Source: Paenibacillus camerounensis (lineage in GTDB: Bacteria > Bacillota > Bacilli > Paenibacillales > Paenibacillaceae). From it: a stretch of 64,000 nucleotides of DNA. The notes under the pieces are model-generated. The model made no database searches. It was not told the origin of the DNA and was given only the letters and a program-made list of their open reading frames with translations. Numbering within the stretch: the first letter of the stretch is position 1; each line of letters opens with the position of its first letter. The stretch lies in the NCBI RefSeq assembly GCF_000723885.1, contig NZ_CCDG010000052.1, positions 1 through 64,000 on the forward strand. The letters are read 5' to 3'. The position numbers were made by a program, and so were the translations under genes. This document shows positions 33,494-42,718 of the stretch, one piece after another.

Positions 33494-34999
33494 TTGAATA
33501 CACCAGGAGAAACAGAGCGCAAGCTTATTTTAACAGGGGTACTGCTGGCCACTTTTTTGGCTGCCATAGAGGGGACTGTTACAGGGCCGGCGGGACCGGC
33601 GATCGTCGGTGATTTTCAGGGCATCCAGTGGCTGAGCTGGATTTTTACCGCTTATCTGCTGACGATGGCTGTGACTACGCCGATCTTCGGCAAGCTGAGT
33701 GACCTGATCGGCCGCAAACCGGTATTCATGGGCGGAGCGGTTGTCTTTCTGCTGGGCTCTTTGCTGTGCGGTCTTTCACAGAGCATGGGGCAGCTGATCC
33801 TGTTCCGGGCTATTCAAGGGATTGGGGCTGGAGCACTGATTCCCATGACCTTTACCATTATCGGTGATATTTATAGCATTAAAGAACGGGCCAAGACACA
33901 GGGGCTGCTGAGCTCAGTATGGGGAATATCCTCCCTCGCCGGACCGCTGCTTGGCGGCTATGTGGTCGATTATCTGAGCTGGCGGTGGGTATTTGTGTTT
34001 AACCTGCCGTTTGGCCTGCTGTCGATTCTGTTTATTGCCCGTTACCTGAAGGAAGAGAAGGTAAGACGGGCGGCGAAGATTGATGTAGCCGGGGTACTGC
34101 TGTTCGCGGCAGGTGTAGGTGCTCTGCTGTTCGGCCTTACGGCCGGCGGGCAGAATCTGGCCTGGACCTCTCCGCTGCTGCTTGGTCTGCTGGGAACCGC
34201 GGTTATTCTGCTGGTGATATTCCTGTTCGTAGAACGGCGTGCACCGGAGCCGATGCTGCCGCTGTCGCTGTTCTCTATCCGTAACATTGCTGTATCCACT
34301 GGTGCTAATCTGCTCGTCAGTACATTGATTATCGGTTTGTCCACCTATGTGCCGCTGTGGGTACAGGGCGTATTCGGCGGGAGTGCAGCGCTCTCCGGCC
34401 TGCTGCTGGCTCCGATGTCCGTAGGCTGGACAATCGGCTCCATCGCCGGCGGCCGCTTGATTCTCCGTGCCGGAGCGCGCCGGACAGGCATGCTGGGACT
34501 ATCCCTGATTACCGCAGGTGCGGTTGGACTTATATTTATGACGTCCGCTTCTTCACAGCTGCTGCTCCTGTGCCTGATGCTGTTCTGCGGTGTGGGCTTC
34601 GGCTATGCCTCTACCGTGTTTACGATTATCGCCCAGTCATCGGTTACGCATCAACAGCGCGGCGCCTCAACGGCGCTGAATACGTTCACCCGCTCACTCG
34701 GCCAGACAGTCGGAGTGGCGCTGTTCGGGTCCTGGCTTAACCTCAGCATTAACCGCCAGCTGGCGGATCAGACCGGTGCGGTCAGCGGGGCGGATATTAA
34801 TAAGCTGCTGAACCCGCACGGCGGCAGCACCCTGAGCGGGGATGCCTGGAGCAGCCTGCACGGGGCACTGGAGGGCGGTCTGCACTCCCTGTTCATTGTA
34901 ATGGCCGTATTTGCCGTCCTGTCCCTGATTATTTCTTCAGGCCTGCGCAGCGGCGTGCCTTCACTGGGGGAAGAAACAACGAAGCTGAAGGAAGCATGA
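33494..34999 (+). CDS. MDR-type MFS transporter (DHA2/EmrB-like, 14 helices)
   Basis: 501 residues. Motif A GKLSDLIGRKPVFMGG, RAIQGIGAGALIPM, and motif C WGISSLAGPLLGGYVVD identify a drug:H+ antiporter; length and hydrophobicity fit 14 helices. Starts at TTG 33494 after GAGAGG. A proton-driven exporter of unknown substrate. A MarR gene follows in the opposite direction and may control this pair, though no operator is evident. Confidence 0.92.
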   Translation: MNTPGETERKLILTGVLLATFLAAIEGTVTGPAGPAIVGDFQGIQWLSWIFTAYLLTMAVTTPIFGKLSDLIGRKPVFMGGAVVFLLGSLLCGLSQSMGQLILFRAIQGIGAGALIPMTFTIIGDIYSIKERAKTQGLLSSVWGISSLAGPLLGGYVVDYLSWRWVFVFNLPFGLLSILFIARYLKEEKVRRAAKIDVAGVLLFAAGVGALLFGLTAGGQNLAWTSPLLLGLLGTAVILLVIFLFVERRAPEPMLPLSLFSIRNIAVSTGANLLVSTLIIGLSTYVPLWVQGVFGGSAALSGLLLAPMSVGWTIGSIAGGRLILRAGARRTGMLGLSLITAGAVGLIFMTSASSQLLLLCLMLFCGVGFGYASTVFTIIAQSSVTHQQRGASTALNTFTRSLGQTVGVALFGSWLNLSINRQLADQTGAVSGADINKLLNPHGGSTLSGDAWSSLHGALEGGLHSLFIVMAVFAVLSLIISSGLRSGVPSLGEETTKLKEA

Positions 35000-35000
35000 C

Positions 35001-35040
35001 AAAACGGCTGCATCCGTCCGTCAGGACAGTGCAGCCGTTT
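35001..35040. terminator. terminator between MFS and MarR genes
   Basis: AAACGGCTGCA and TGCAGCCGTTT form the outer stem; GTCC/GGAC extends it. Convergent genes share it. Confidence 0.85.
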
Positions 35041-35102
35041 CTCTAAGGTTATAGGCATACTTAAATAGTGAATTGATTCACAATATCTGATTTGCCTATA
35101 GG

Positions 35103-35570
35103 TTATTTGCGGGGCAGCGGTGATAGCTTCTCGGCCTGCAGGCCCATCTTCTTGAGCAGAACAATCATTTGTTCCTTCTCTTCATCATTCAGTCCGCTGA
35201 AAGCCAGGTGCAGACGTTCCGAGTACTTTGGATACATCTCGCTCATCAGCTGTTCGCCTTCAGTAGTCAGCTCAGCAAAAATCACACGGCGGTCGTTGGC
35301 GCAAGGCTTGCGCTGCAGGTATCCGCGTTCCTCAAGCTTGTCAATTACGTAAGTGACGTTCCCGCTCTGCAGCAGCAGCTTGGCTCCGATCTGCTGGATC
35401 GGCTGAGGCCCCTTATAATACAGAACCTCCATAACAGCAAAGGCTGTCGGATTGAAGCCCTCAATCTTGCTTCCGGTAACGGCATGCTCATTGATGCTCT
35501 TGAACGACTTGGCAAAAACCCGGTACAAGTGCAGTGTTAATTGGGTATCGCGTTCATAGGATTGTATCAT
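35103..35570 (-). CDS. MarR family transcriptional regulator
   Basis: 155 residues. Winged helix QQIGAKLLLQSGNVTYVIDKLEERGYLQRKPCANDRRVIFAELTTEG, with a cysteine at the base of the wing that could sense electrophiles (inference). Resembles the MhqR/OhrR-like group. Transcribed alone from the minus strand, away from a 380-base intergenic region and convergent with the MFS gene. Confidence 0.92.
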   Translation of the reverse strand: MIQSYERDTQLTLHLYRVFAKSFKSINEHAVTGSKIEGFNPTAFAVMEVLYYKGPQPIQQIGAKLLLQSGNVTYVIDKLEERGYLQRKPCANDRRVIFAELTTEGEQLMSEMYPKYSERLHLAFSGLNDEEKEQMIVLLKKMGLQAEKLSPLPRK

Positions 35571-35767
35571 GCTTCTCCACCTCTATTGTTATCGTTAATC
35601 GTACAGGTTGCCCCGTACGTAAGGAATCATTGCTCCGTTTGCAGTCATCCGTCTGCAAGTGAAATTTAAGATACCCTTACAATACGTCAAACAATAGATC
35701 AAGAACATGTGATTTGTCACAATGAGCACACTTTTAATTATTAAAAATCAAACAATTTTTTGACGGT

Positions 35768-35793
35768 GACACTTTTTTGGGCAAAAGAGTGTC
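35768..35793. promoter_or_regulatory. 26-bp imperfect palindrome
   Basis: GACACTTTTTTG and CAAAAGAGTGTC are complementary except for one position, separated by two bases. It lies in the 380-base gap between the MarR gene (-) and ecsA (+), about 90 bases upstream of the ecsA promoter. The very short loop suggests a protein-binding site rather than a terminator. Confidence 0.4.
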
Positions 35794-35858
35794 ATTTTCG
35801 CGATTTGTCCCCGGCAGGAGCGGATGTCTGGCACCGGACGGCAGCCCTCAAGTAATAT

Positions 35859-35888
35859 TTGATGTGTCTCTGCCGTTGTACGTATAAT
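35859..35888 (+). promoter_or_regulatory. sigma-A-like promoter of ecsAB
   Basis: TTGATG (35859-35864), 18 bases, TATAAT (35883-35888). The leader then has a small CCCGGAA/TTCCGGG hairpin at 35898-35914. Confidence 0.65.
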
Positions 35889-35951
35889 GGTAGAAAGCCC
35901 GGAATACTTCCGGGATAACGTTGTATTTAATATTAGGAGATGGAGCGCGGT

Positions 35952-36683
35952 ATGGAAGAGTTACAAGAGATTGGGGAAGAGCGGGAGATCGTCCTGGATG
36001 TAGATATCGAGGAGGCCGGCTACGAGGCGGGGGATAAACGGATTTCCGATATTTTCTTTCAGGTCCGCCGGGGGGAGCTGCTTGGTCTGATCGGCCCGAA
36101 CGGTGCCGGTAAAAGCACGACGATCAAGACACTGCTTGGCCTGCTCAAGCACGCTAAAGCCAAAGTGACGATCGGCGGGGAGAATAAATCATATGCTTAT
36201 GTCCCTGAGCAGCCGGTGTTCTATGAGGATCTGACACTCTGGGAGCATCTGGATCTGGCTGCTGCGGCCTACGGCCTGCCGTATGAGCAGTTTGAACCGG
36301 CAGCAGAGAAGCTGCTGGTACAGTTCGGAATGGGCCATGTGCGCGATGATCTTCCGGCAGGCTTCTCCAAAGGCATGAAGCAAAAGATGATGCTGATGCT
36401 GGGCTTTCTTGTTCAGCCTGACGTATATATCGTGGACGAGCCGTTTATCGGGCTGGACCCCCGGGCAACCAAGGATTTCCTGCGGCTGCTTGAGGCGGAG
36501 CGCCAGCGGGGAGCAGGGGTGCTTATGTCTACGCATGTTCTGGATACGGCTGAGAAAATCTGCGACAGCTTTGTACTGATCTCCGGCGGCGAAATAGCGG
36601 CATCAGGGACGCTGGAGGAAATCCGCGGCATTGCAGAGCTGCCGGAGGGGTCGTTGTTTGATTGCTTCGACGAGTTGACATGA
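35952..36683 (+). CDS. ecsA: ABC transporter ATP-binding protein, EcsA-like
   Basis: 243 residues. Walker A GPNGAGKSTT, Q-loop region YVPEQPVFYEDLTLWEHL, signature GFSKGMKQKMM, Walker B YIVDEPFIGLDP and H-loop STHVLD. The pairing with an EcsB-type permease and the sequence around the Q-loop match EcsA, which is needed for protein secretion and regulated intramembrane proteolysis in Bacillus. ATG 35952 is preferred (GGAG six bases upstream); ATG 35940 abuts its site. Confidence 0.9.
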   Translation: MEELQEIGEEREIVLDVDIEEAGYEAGDKRISDIFFQVRRGELLGLIGPNGAGKSTTIKTLLGLLKHAKAKVTIGGENKSYAYVPEQPVFYEDLTLWEHLDLAAAAYGLPYEQFEPAAEKLLVQFGMGHVRDDLPAGFSKGMKQKMMLMLGFLVQPDVYIVDEPFIGLDPRATKDFLRLLEAERQRGAGVLMSTHVLDTAEKICDSFVLISGGEIAASGTLEEIRGIAELPEGSLFDCFDELT

Positions 36684-37978
36684 GGGGGCAGGAGCGTAAG
36701 GCTGCTAAGGCTCAGGGGGGCTATTCGGCAGGTGCCGGCTACGCTTTCCCTACCGGGCGGCGGCTGTTCCGGCGGCGGCTGTTCTCACATTGGCGCGAGC
36801 AGACAGCCATTATCCGGACGGCAGTGGACTGGACAGTCCTGCTCTACTTAATTATCCCTGGCGGCCTGCTCGGCGGCCGTTTCTATTACGGCTTCTGGTC
36901 AGGAGAGATGCCTGGCTGGGTGTCAGTAATTCCATTCCTGTTCATTCTGCTTGTGCTGGCAATCCTGCTGCTGACCGGCGGAATGGTCCTGCTGCTGCAG
37001 GAAGGCGATCTGCTGTTCCTCAGACAGCGGCAGAACTGGATAGGAAGTATCCTGCTGCGCGGAACAATCTACAGCCTGACCGTGACTGCGCTCAAAATAG
37101 CCGCTGTGTATACCGTTCTGCTGCCCTTCATCATCCGCGGCTACGGTCTCAGCCCGGCATCAGCCGGAGCGCTGCTGCTGCTGAGTGTCGCTGCCGGCTG
37201 GAGCATCAAGCTGCTGGGGCATATCGTCAGGGTGCAGCGTCAGGGCTTACGCCGCTGGCTGTGGCTGCTTCCGGCTGTTACGGTGCCGTCCGGGCTGTAT
37301 GTATGGCTGGCTTCGCAGTGGCAGAACAGCCCTCTGCTGCTGCTGGCTGCCGCCGCCGTATATGCAGGAGTAACCGCCTGGGCTCTACGTTACCGTCTCC
37401 GGCTGCGGGGAACCTTTCTCAGCGATGTGCGTGAAGACTATAAGCAGCGGATGAGAATCGCCGGCCTGCTGCTGCGCGGCGTACTGGATAAACCGCGTCC
37501 TACCAGGTACAAGCCATGGATCTTCCGCAGGTCGCAGCCGCTGCTGTCCTCAAAACGCCCGGAGGGCCGCTTCGCTGCGGCGGGGTTGAAGGCACTTGTC
37601 CGCAATCCTGCTCATCTGAAGCTGTACTTATCGTTCACAGGCGTATCCATGACGGCACTCCTTATTTCGCCGGCCTTTTTAAAGTGGATCCTGTTAGCTG
37701 TTCTGGCGCTTTTAATGTGCTACTGGCTAAGCTCCTTCTGGCTGCTCTTTGCCGGAGATGATTACATCGGCATTTTGCCTTTCAGCAAAGTGCAGAAGGC
37801 TGAGGCCGGGGCGAAGGCTATGCAGATCATGGCTGTTCCCTATACGGTATTATGCTCAGCGGCAGTATGTATTCCGCTGTACGGCTGGTGGGGGCTGCTG
37901 CTGTTTGCACCGCTTGGCTACGGCATCGGAACATTCATCGCCCGGATTTACACGACTATCCGCCTGACGGAGCATTAA
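36680..37978 (+). CDS. ecsB: ABC transporter permease, EcsB-like
   Basis: About 432 residues, strongly basic N-terminus (GRRLFRRRLFSHWREQ) followed by helices at about 50-75, 85-110, 130-150, 165-185, 195-215 and 220-235, a hydrophilic middle, and four more helices to the end. The FLSDVREDYKQRMRIAGLLLRGV segment and overall layout fit EcsB. ATG 36680 overlaps the EcsA stop (ATGA); TTG 36662 is an alternative start. Inner membrane. Confidence 0.88.
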   Translation: MRGQERKAAKAQGGYSAGAGYAFPTGRRLFRRRLFSHWREQTAIIRTAVDWTVLLYLIIPGGLLGGRFYYGFWSGEMPGWVSVIPFLFILLVLAILLLTGGMVLLLQEGDLLFLRQRQNWIGSILLRGTIYSLTVTALKIAAVYTVLLPFIIRGYGLSPASAGALLLLSVAAGWSIKLLGHIVRVQRQGLRRWLWLLPAVTVPSGLYVWLASQWQNSPLLLLAAAAVYAGVTAWALRYRLRLRGTFLSDVREDYKQRMRIAGLLLRGVLDKPRPTRYKPWIFRRSQPLLSSKRPEGRFAAAGLKALVRNPAHLKLYLSFTGVSMTALLISPAFLKWILLAVLALLMCYWLSSFWLLFAGDDYIGILPFSKVQKAEAGAKAMQIMAVPYTVLCSAAVCIPLYGWWGLLLFAPLGYGIGTFIARIYTTIRLTEH

Positions 37979-37989
37979 GATTCCTGATG

Positions 37990-38029
37990 AAAAAGCGTTG
38001 CCCCCGCACATCCGGGGGCAACGCTTTTT
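37990..38029. terminator. strong bidirectional terminator
   Basis: AAAAAGCGTTGCCCCCG and its exact complement around a 6-base loop; shared by ecsB and the convergent flavoprotein gene. Confidence 0.95.
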
Positions 38030-38052
38030 GGCTTCCATAGAGAAGAAATCCT

Positions 38053-39315
38053 TTATTCAGGCCGTGAAGCGGCATTTTCCCCGGCCATATAGCCTGTAGA
38101 GAAGGCTGCTGTAATATTATAGCCTCCGGTATAGCCGTGAATATCAAGAATCTCCCCGCAGAAATAGAGTCCCTCCATCAGCTTCGACTGCATTGTTTTG
38201 GGATCAACCTCCTTGAGGTTAATGCCTCCGCCTGTAACAAAGGCTTCCTCAATCGATAAAGTGCCGTACACTCTGATTGGAAAACGCTTGATCAGCTGGG
38301 CGAACTGCTGCCAGTCCTGCTTAGGAATGTTATCGTAGGTAAGCGTCTCGGGCAGGCCCGCTTTCTGCAGCAGGATCGGAATAATCCGTTCGGGCAGATA
38401 GCCCTTCAGCACATTTTTGACCGATTTTTTGGATTCCTGCTCTGCAAGCTTCAGAGTCTCGCTGTATACCTCTTCCCTGCTCTTGCCAGGCAAAAAATCG
38501 ATCGAGACTTCAATGTTGCCGGTGCCGAACTGTTTCAGCGCCTTAACGACAAACTGGCTGCAGCGCAGGGCAATCGGTCCGGAAATACCGAAATGGGTGA
38601 ACAGCATGTCCCCCTGATGCTCAATAAGCTTCTTGCCTTTGGGATTCCACACGGAAAGGGACACCTCTCTTAAGGAAAGACCCTGCAATTCTTTGCTCTG
38701 AATAAAAGGTTCATTGGAGGTAAGCGGTACCTCGGTCGGGAAAAGCTCCGTAATGGTGTGGCCGGCCTGCTCAGCCCAAGGATAGCCGTCCCCGGTTGAG
38801 CCGGTCTGAGGTACGGATTTGCCGCCGGACGCAACGATGACACTGCGGGCCTTGATAATCTCGCCGCTGTGCAGACGGACCCCTTCCACCCTATCCTCCT
38901 TATACAGGAGCTCACGCACCGGGGCATGCAGCCGGATCTCGACTCCCTGACCGCGTACCTGTTTGACCAGGGTGTCCACCACCGTTTTTGCTTTGTCGCT
39001 GACCGGAAACATCCGTCCGTTGTCCTCTTCCTTCAGCCGGATGCCCAGATTCTCGAAGAATGCGATGATATCCTTATTATTGAACTGGGAAAAAGCGCTG
39101 TACAGAAAACGGCCGTTCCCCGGAATATACTTGATCAGCTCATCGATCTCTTTGTTATTGGTTACATTACATCTGCCGCCCCCGGAGATCCCCAGCTTCC
39201 GCCCGAGCTTATCCCCTTTTTCCAGCAAAAGCACTTTACCGCCCTTGCTGCTTGCGGCAATACCGGCCATCAGCCCGGCGGAGCCTCCGCCGATTATAAT
39301 CACATCGTATCTCAT
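38053..39315 (-). CDS. BaiN/RdsA (HI0933) family NAD(P)/FAD-dependent oxidoreductase
   Basis: 420 residues. FAD-binding IIIGGGSAGLMAGIAASSKG, then LLEKGDKLGRKLGISGGGRCNVTN, the signature of this family, ASGGKSVPQTGSTGDGYPWA, and GLYFCGEILDIHGYTGGYNITAAFSTGY at the end. Similar to B. subtilis YtfP. Soluble flavoprotein; substrate unknown in most bacteria. Transcribed alone. Confidence 0.93.
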   Translation of the reverse strand: MRYDVIIIGGGSAGLMAGIAASSKGGKVLLLEKGDKLGRKLGISGGGRCNVTNNKEIDELIKYIPGNGRFLYSAFSQFNNKDIIAFFENLGIRLKEEDNGRMFPVSDKAKTVVDTLVKQVRGQGVEIRLHAPVRELLYKEDRVEGVRLHSGEIIKARSVIVASGGKSVPQTGSTGDGYPWAEQAGHTITELFPTEVPLTSNEPFIQSKELQGLSLREVSLSVWNPKGKKLIEHQGDMLFTHFGISGPIALRCSQFVVKALKQFGTGNIEVSIDFLPGKSREEVYSETLKLAEQESKKSVKNVLKGYLPERIIPILLQKAGLPETLTYDNIPKQDWQQFAQLIKRFPIRVYGTLSIEEAFVTGGGINLKEVDPKTMQSKLMEGLYFCGEILDIHGYTGGYNITAAFSTGYMAGENAASRPE

Positions 39316-39465
39316 TTAGTTAACTCCCAAACTGTTTAATTGCTTTAATTTTACCATGCCCGCCGGTTTGATGCAGCGCCTTGTTCCAGGGGGGAATGTC
39401 GTTGTAAGAAAACCCGGGCTATGCTTTAATCTAAATGGGAAAGGGTATTTTGTCTAACTCAGGGA

Positions 39466-41175
39466 GTGATTGCAATTAATGAGGAAATAAAGGATATTCT
39501 ATTGCAGATATCGGCAGCCTGCTCCTTTTTATTTTTGTTTCAATGGTGGCTGGACAAGGGGCACATAACCCGCAGAAACCAGCGTCTCCCGGATGATCTG
39601 TCCTTTCTTGTAATCGGCTGTGCACTCAGCATTGCCGCCTGCACGATCCTGTCATCCACCCTGGCCGGAGGGGTCTATTTAAATATGGCGGTGCTGCCCG
39701 CTTTCATCGGAATCCTGTACGCCTCTTTCCGTCCGGGGCTGAGTCTTTGCGCTTACTTTCTGCTCTGCACGGTTTTATTCTCAGAGCCGCCGGGGCTGAG
39801 TGCCATCATTATTAATTCCGGTATCCTGCTCTATCCGCTGCTGTTCGGGTTAGCGCGTCCGTTTAAGCAGGCGAAGTGGATGGAGAAGGTTATGCTGCTG
39901 TCTGCGGTACTGTTCCCGTACATGTTTTTTGTTGTCATGCTGCCCAATATGAGGACAATCCGGGAGGCGCAGACCGTAAGCACTGAAGTTGCGCTCCTTA
40001 CGTTATACCTGTTCATCACAGTGCTGAGCGGCGGCCTGCTGGTCTTTTTGATCGAAACGGCATGGGATAAGGTTCTGGTTAAAGAGAAAATGGAGGGCCT
40101 ATCGGAGCGGTTTATGTGGGAATCCAAAAAATTGGAGCAGGTCACCGATATCGTCCAGCTTAATATAATGTCCATGAATGAACGCGGGTATATCACAGAG
40201 CTTAATGAATTCATGCTGAAGCTGATCCACCGGCATTACCCTGACTATACAAGGGAAAAAATTCTTTCCAGGCCGGCTGCGGTGCTGTTCGCTGACATTG
40301 TAGACAAGCAGACCTTTACGCAGCTGAAGGCTGTTTTTTGTAACAAGCAGCGCTCCAACGCCAAGATCACCTGCGAGCAATACACCTATCAGATATATAC
40401 AGCCCCGGTTCAGCAGGGATCGGGCTCCCCGGACGGGGTGGTTATGATTGTCCAGGACATTACGGAGGAGGAGAAAATCCGGACGGAGCTGGACCATGTG
40501 GAACGTCTGACGCTGGTAGGCCAGATGGCAGCCGGCATCACGCATGAGATTCGTAATCCGATGGCGGTAGTCCGCGGCTTTCTGCAGCTGATGCGTGAGA
40601 AAAGCCCGGGAGAGCTTGATTCCTACTACCAGATTGTCATGGACGAGCTAGACCGGGCCAACGGAATCATCAATGATTTTCTGTCTCTGGCCCAGAGCCG
40701 GGTCTCCGATAAAGAGATGGTCCAGCTTCACCATATAATAGAAGAACTGTCTCCGCTGCTCTGGGCAGATGCCAATCTGCGCGGCCAGAGCGTGGAGCTG
40801 AACAGATGTCCTGCGCTGCCGCTGCTGAAGCTGAATGTCCGGGAGATCAAGCAGCTTATCCTGAACCTGTCCCGTAACGCGATGGAGGCGATGGATGCCA
40901 AAGGTATACTCACACTGGAAACCCGGGTTAACGGCTGTACTGTTGAGCTGACAATCAAGGATACCGGCAGCGGAATCGCCCAGGATAAGCTTGCCGACCT
41001 GTTTACTCCCTTTTTTACTACCAAGAGCCAGGGGACGGGCCTCGGGCTGCCGCTGTGCTTAAGTATCGTCGAGCGTCATAACGGGACCATCAGGGTAGAT
41101 TCGGCACTGGGGGAAGGGTCTGCTTTTACAATAGCCATACCCTATGAAGCCCCTGAAGAAAACCTTGCAGGGTGA
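39466..41175 (+). CDS. membrane sensor histidine kinase, KinB-like
   Basis: 569 residues from GTG 39466. An N-terminal block of five to six membrane helices (about 15-205) resembles the 5TM sensor of KinB/LytS proteins; a PAS-like region follows (about 225-340), then HisKA with H360 in GITHEIRNPMAVVRGFLQLM and HATPase with NLSRNAMEAMD, DTGSGIA and GTGLGLPL. This architecture is shared by sporulation phosphorelay kinases. No cognate response regulator is adjacent, as expected for a phosphorelay. Start uncertain because the Shine-Dalgarno sequence overlaps GTG 39466; TTG 39502 is an alternative. Confidence 0.88.
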   Translation: MIAINEEIKDILLQISAACSFLFLFQWWLDKGHITRRNQRLPDDLSFLVIGCALSIAACTILSSTLAGGVYLNMAVLPAFIGILYASFRPGLSLCAYFLLCTVLFSEPPGLSAIIINSGILLYPLLFGLARPFKQAKWMEKVMLLSAVLFPYMFFVVMLPNMRTIREAQTVSTEVALLTLYLFITVLSGGLLVFLIETAWDKVLVKEKMEGLSERFMWESKKLEQVTDIVQLNIMSMNERGYITELNEFMLKLIHRHYPDYTREKILSRPAAVLFADIVDKQTFTQLKAVFCNKQRSNAKITCEQYTYQIYTAPVQQGSGSPDGVVMIVQDITEEEKIRTELDHVERLTLVGQMAAGITHEIRNPMAVVRGFLQLMREKSPGELDSYYQIVMDELDRANGIINDFLSLAQSRVSDKEMVQLHHIIEELSPLLWADANLRGQSVELNRCPALPLLKLNVREIKQLILNLSRNAMEAMDAKGILTLETRVNGCTVELTIKDTGSGIAQDKLADLFTPFFTTKSQGTGLGLPLCLSIVERHNGTIRVDSALGEGSAFTIAIPYEAPEENLAG

Positions 41176-41196
41176 GGGAGAGTCCGCCGGCATTCC

Positions 41197-41224
41197 TTGC
41201 TTTCACAGGGTATGTATGTATAAT
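41197..41224 (+). promoter_or_regulatory. sigma-A-like promoter of bacilliredoxin gene
   Basis: TTGCTT (41197-41202), 16 bases, TATAAT (41219-41224), 70 bases upstream of the start. The -35 sequence and spacing equal those of the ytxJ promoter. Confidence 0.6.
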
Positions 41225-41294
41225 AAAGTTAGTGATTGCTGCGGTTATGCAGCCCAATTCAACCGCTGTAAAAGGCAAAGGAGAGTGCTTGAGA

Positions 41295-41729
41295 ATGTCC
41301 ATGTCATTTAATCAATATATGCGTGATTCAATTCAGCCTATGCGCGACGATCTAACCGGTATCGGGTTCCAGGAACTGCTGACTCCGGAAGAAGTAGAGG
41401 CTGCCCTTCTATCTTCAAAGGGTACCGCGCTTGTTGTTGTTAATTCCGTCTGCGGCTGTGCAGCCGGCCAGTGCCGGCCCGGCGTAGCTCAGGCTCTGCA
41501 GAACGAGCTGCTCCCGGATCACCTGTTTACGGTGTTCGCAGGCCAGGAGAAGGAAGCAACTGCCAAAGCACGCGAATACTTTGCCCCATATCCGCCTTCT
41601 TCACCTTCCATCGCCTTGATGAAGGACGGAGAGCTCGTACATTTCATTGAACGTCATGGTGTTGAGGACCGTTCGGCAAGTGAAATTGCTGCTGAGCTGA
41701 AAGAAGTATTTGACCGTTATTGCCAGTAA
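41295..41729 (+). CDS. brxB: bacilliredoxin (BrxA/BrxB family)
   Basis: 144 residues. The CGC active site lies in VVVNSVCGCAAGQCRPG, and the YPPSSPSIALMKDGELVHFIERH segment is closer to YqiW/BrxB than to YphP/BrxA. The enzyme removes bacillithiol from protein cysteines after oxidative stress. A third cysteine, four residues after the CGC, is unusual. ATG 41295 follows AAAGGAGAG; ATG 41301 is possible. Ends at a terminator before nadE. Confidence 0.93.
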   Translation: MSMSFNQYMRDSIQPMRDDLTGIGFQELLTPEEVEAALLSSKGTALVVVNSVCGCAAGQCRPGVAQALQNELLPDHLFTVFAGQEKEATAKAREYFAPYPPSSPSIALMKDGELVHFIERHGVEDRSASEIAAELKEVFDRYCQ

Positions 41730-41751
41730 ATTACGGGTAATGGTTCAGAGG

Positions 41752-41793
41752 AATCTCGCGGCAGCCGAAGCCCGGCTCTGCGGGATTTTTTTT
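41752..41793 (+). terminator. terminator after bacilliredoxin gene
   Basis: AATCTCGCGGCAGCCG faces CGGCTCTGCGGGATT with one bulge and wobble pairs, then eight T. Confidence 0.8.
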
Positions 41794-41828
41794 CGAATAG
41801 AAGGAGTTGCAGAAACGGAGGAATGGTG

Positions 41829-42638
41829 ATGAGCCTGCAAGAAGAGATTATTGCTGCCCTTGGTGTCAAGCCGGCCATTGATGTGGAAGCAGAGGTGCGC
41901 AAACGGGTGGATTTCTTGAAAGCTTATATCCGCCAGGCCGGCGCACAGGGTCTGCTGATTGCGATTAGCGGCGGCGTTGACAGCGCTGTGGCAGCAGGGC
42001 TATGCAAACGGGCAACGGACGAGCTGTCTGCCGGGGAAGGGAAGGAATATATTACACTTGGTGTGTTCCAGCCCTATGGTGAACAGGAGGATATTGAGCA
42101 CAGCTATGCGGTAGTGGAGGCTTTCGGGCTTACCCATAAGGTCGAGACCAATATCGAGGAGGCTGTTAATGAGATTGCGCTCGAAGTGGAGCACAGCATT
42201 AAGGCGCTGGGACAGCACCGCCACATCACGCATCAGGGCAAAGGGAATGTGAAGGCCAGAACGCGGATGGTGATGCAGTACGCGCTTGCTTTTGAGAATA
42301 ACCTGCTGGTAGTGGGGACGGATCATGCCTCTGAGGCGATTACCGGCTTCTATACCAAGTGGGGGGACGGTGCGGTTGATATTACGCCGCTGAGCACGCT
42401 TAACAAACGTCAGGTCCGCCAGCTTGCCGTCTATCTGGGAGTGCCGGATGAGATTGTGACCAAGGCGCCGACAGCGGGTCTGTGGCCAGGTCAAACGGAT
42501 GAAACCGAGCTTGGCTTAACGTATGATGAGAACAGTGACTATCTGGAAGGTAAACCGGTCAGTCCGGAGGCTGCAGAGAAGCTGGAGCGTTATTACAAGA
42601 GAACAGCGCATAAACGCAATGTTATCCCGGGGATCTAG
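41829..42638 (+). CDS. nadE: ammonia-dependent NAD synthetase
   Basis: 269 residues. P-loop LIAISGGVDSAVAAGL, GNVKARTRMVMQYALA, VGTDHASEAITGFYTKWGDG and APTAGLWPGQTDETELG are all diagnostic. Adenylates and amidates nicotinic-acid adenine dinucleotide to NAD with ammonia; there is no glutaminase domain. ATG 41829 lies eight bases after GGAG and matches the usual MS.QEEI start. Single gene between terminators. Confidence 0.97.
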   Translation: MSLQEEIIAALGVKPAIDVEAEVRKRVDFLKAYIRQAGAQGLLIAISGGVDSAVAAGLCKRATDELSAGEGKEYITLGVFQPYGEQEDIEHSYAVVEAFGLTHKVETNIEEAVNEIALEVEHSIKALGQHRHITHQGKGNVKARTRMVMQYALAFENNLLVVGTDHASEAITGFYTKWGDGAVDITPLSTLNKRQVRQLAVYLGVPDEIVTKAPTAGLWPGQTDETELGLTYDENSDYLEGKPVSPEAAEKLERYYKRTAHKRNVIPGI

Positions 42639-42664
42639 CAGAGGGTAAGAATTCATTTGGTCAG

Positions 42665-42708
42665 AAAAAACCGCCGGAGTGTACTAGTACCGTCTCTCCG
42701 GCGGTTTT
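42665..42708. terminator. bidirectional terminator
   Basis: AAAACCGCCGGA and TCCGGCGGTTTT with a 20-base loop; shared by nadE and the convergent hydrolase. Confidence 0.88.
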
Positions 42709-42718
42709 GCTGTGCAGT

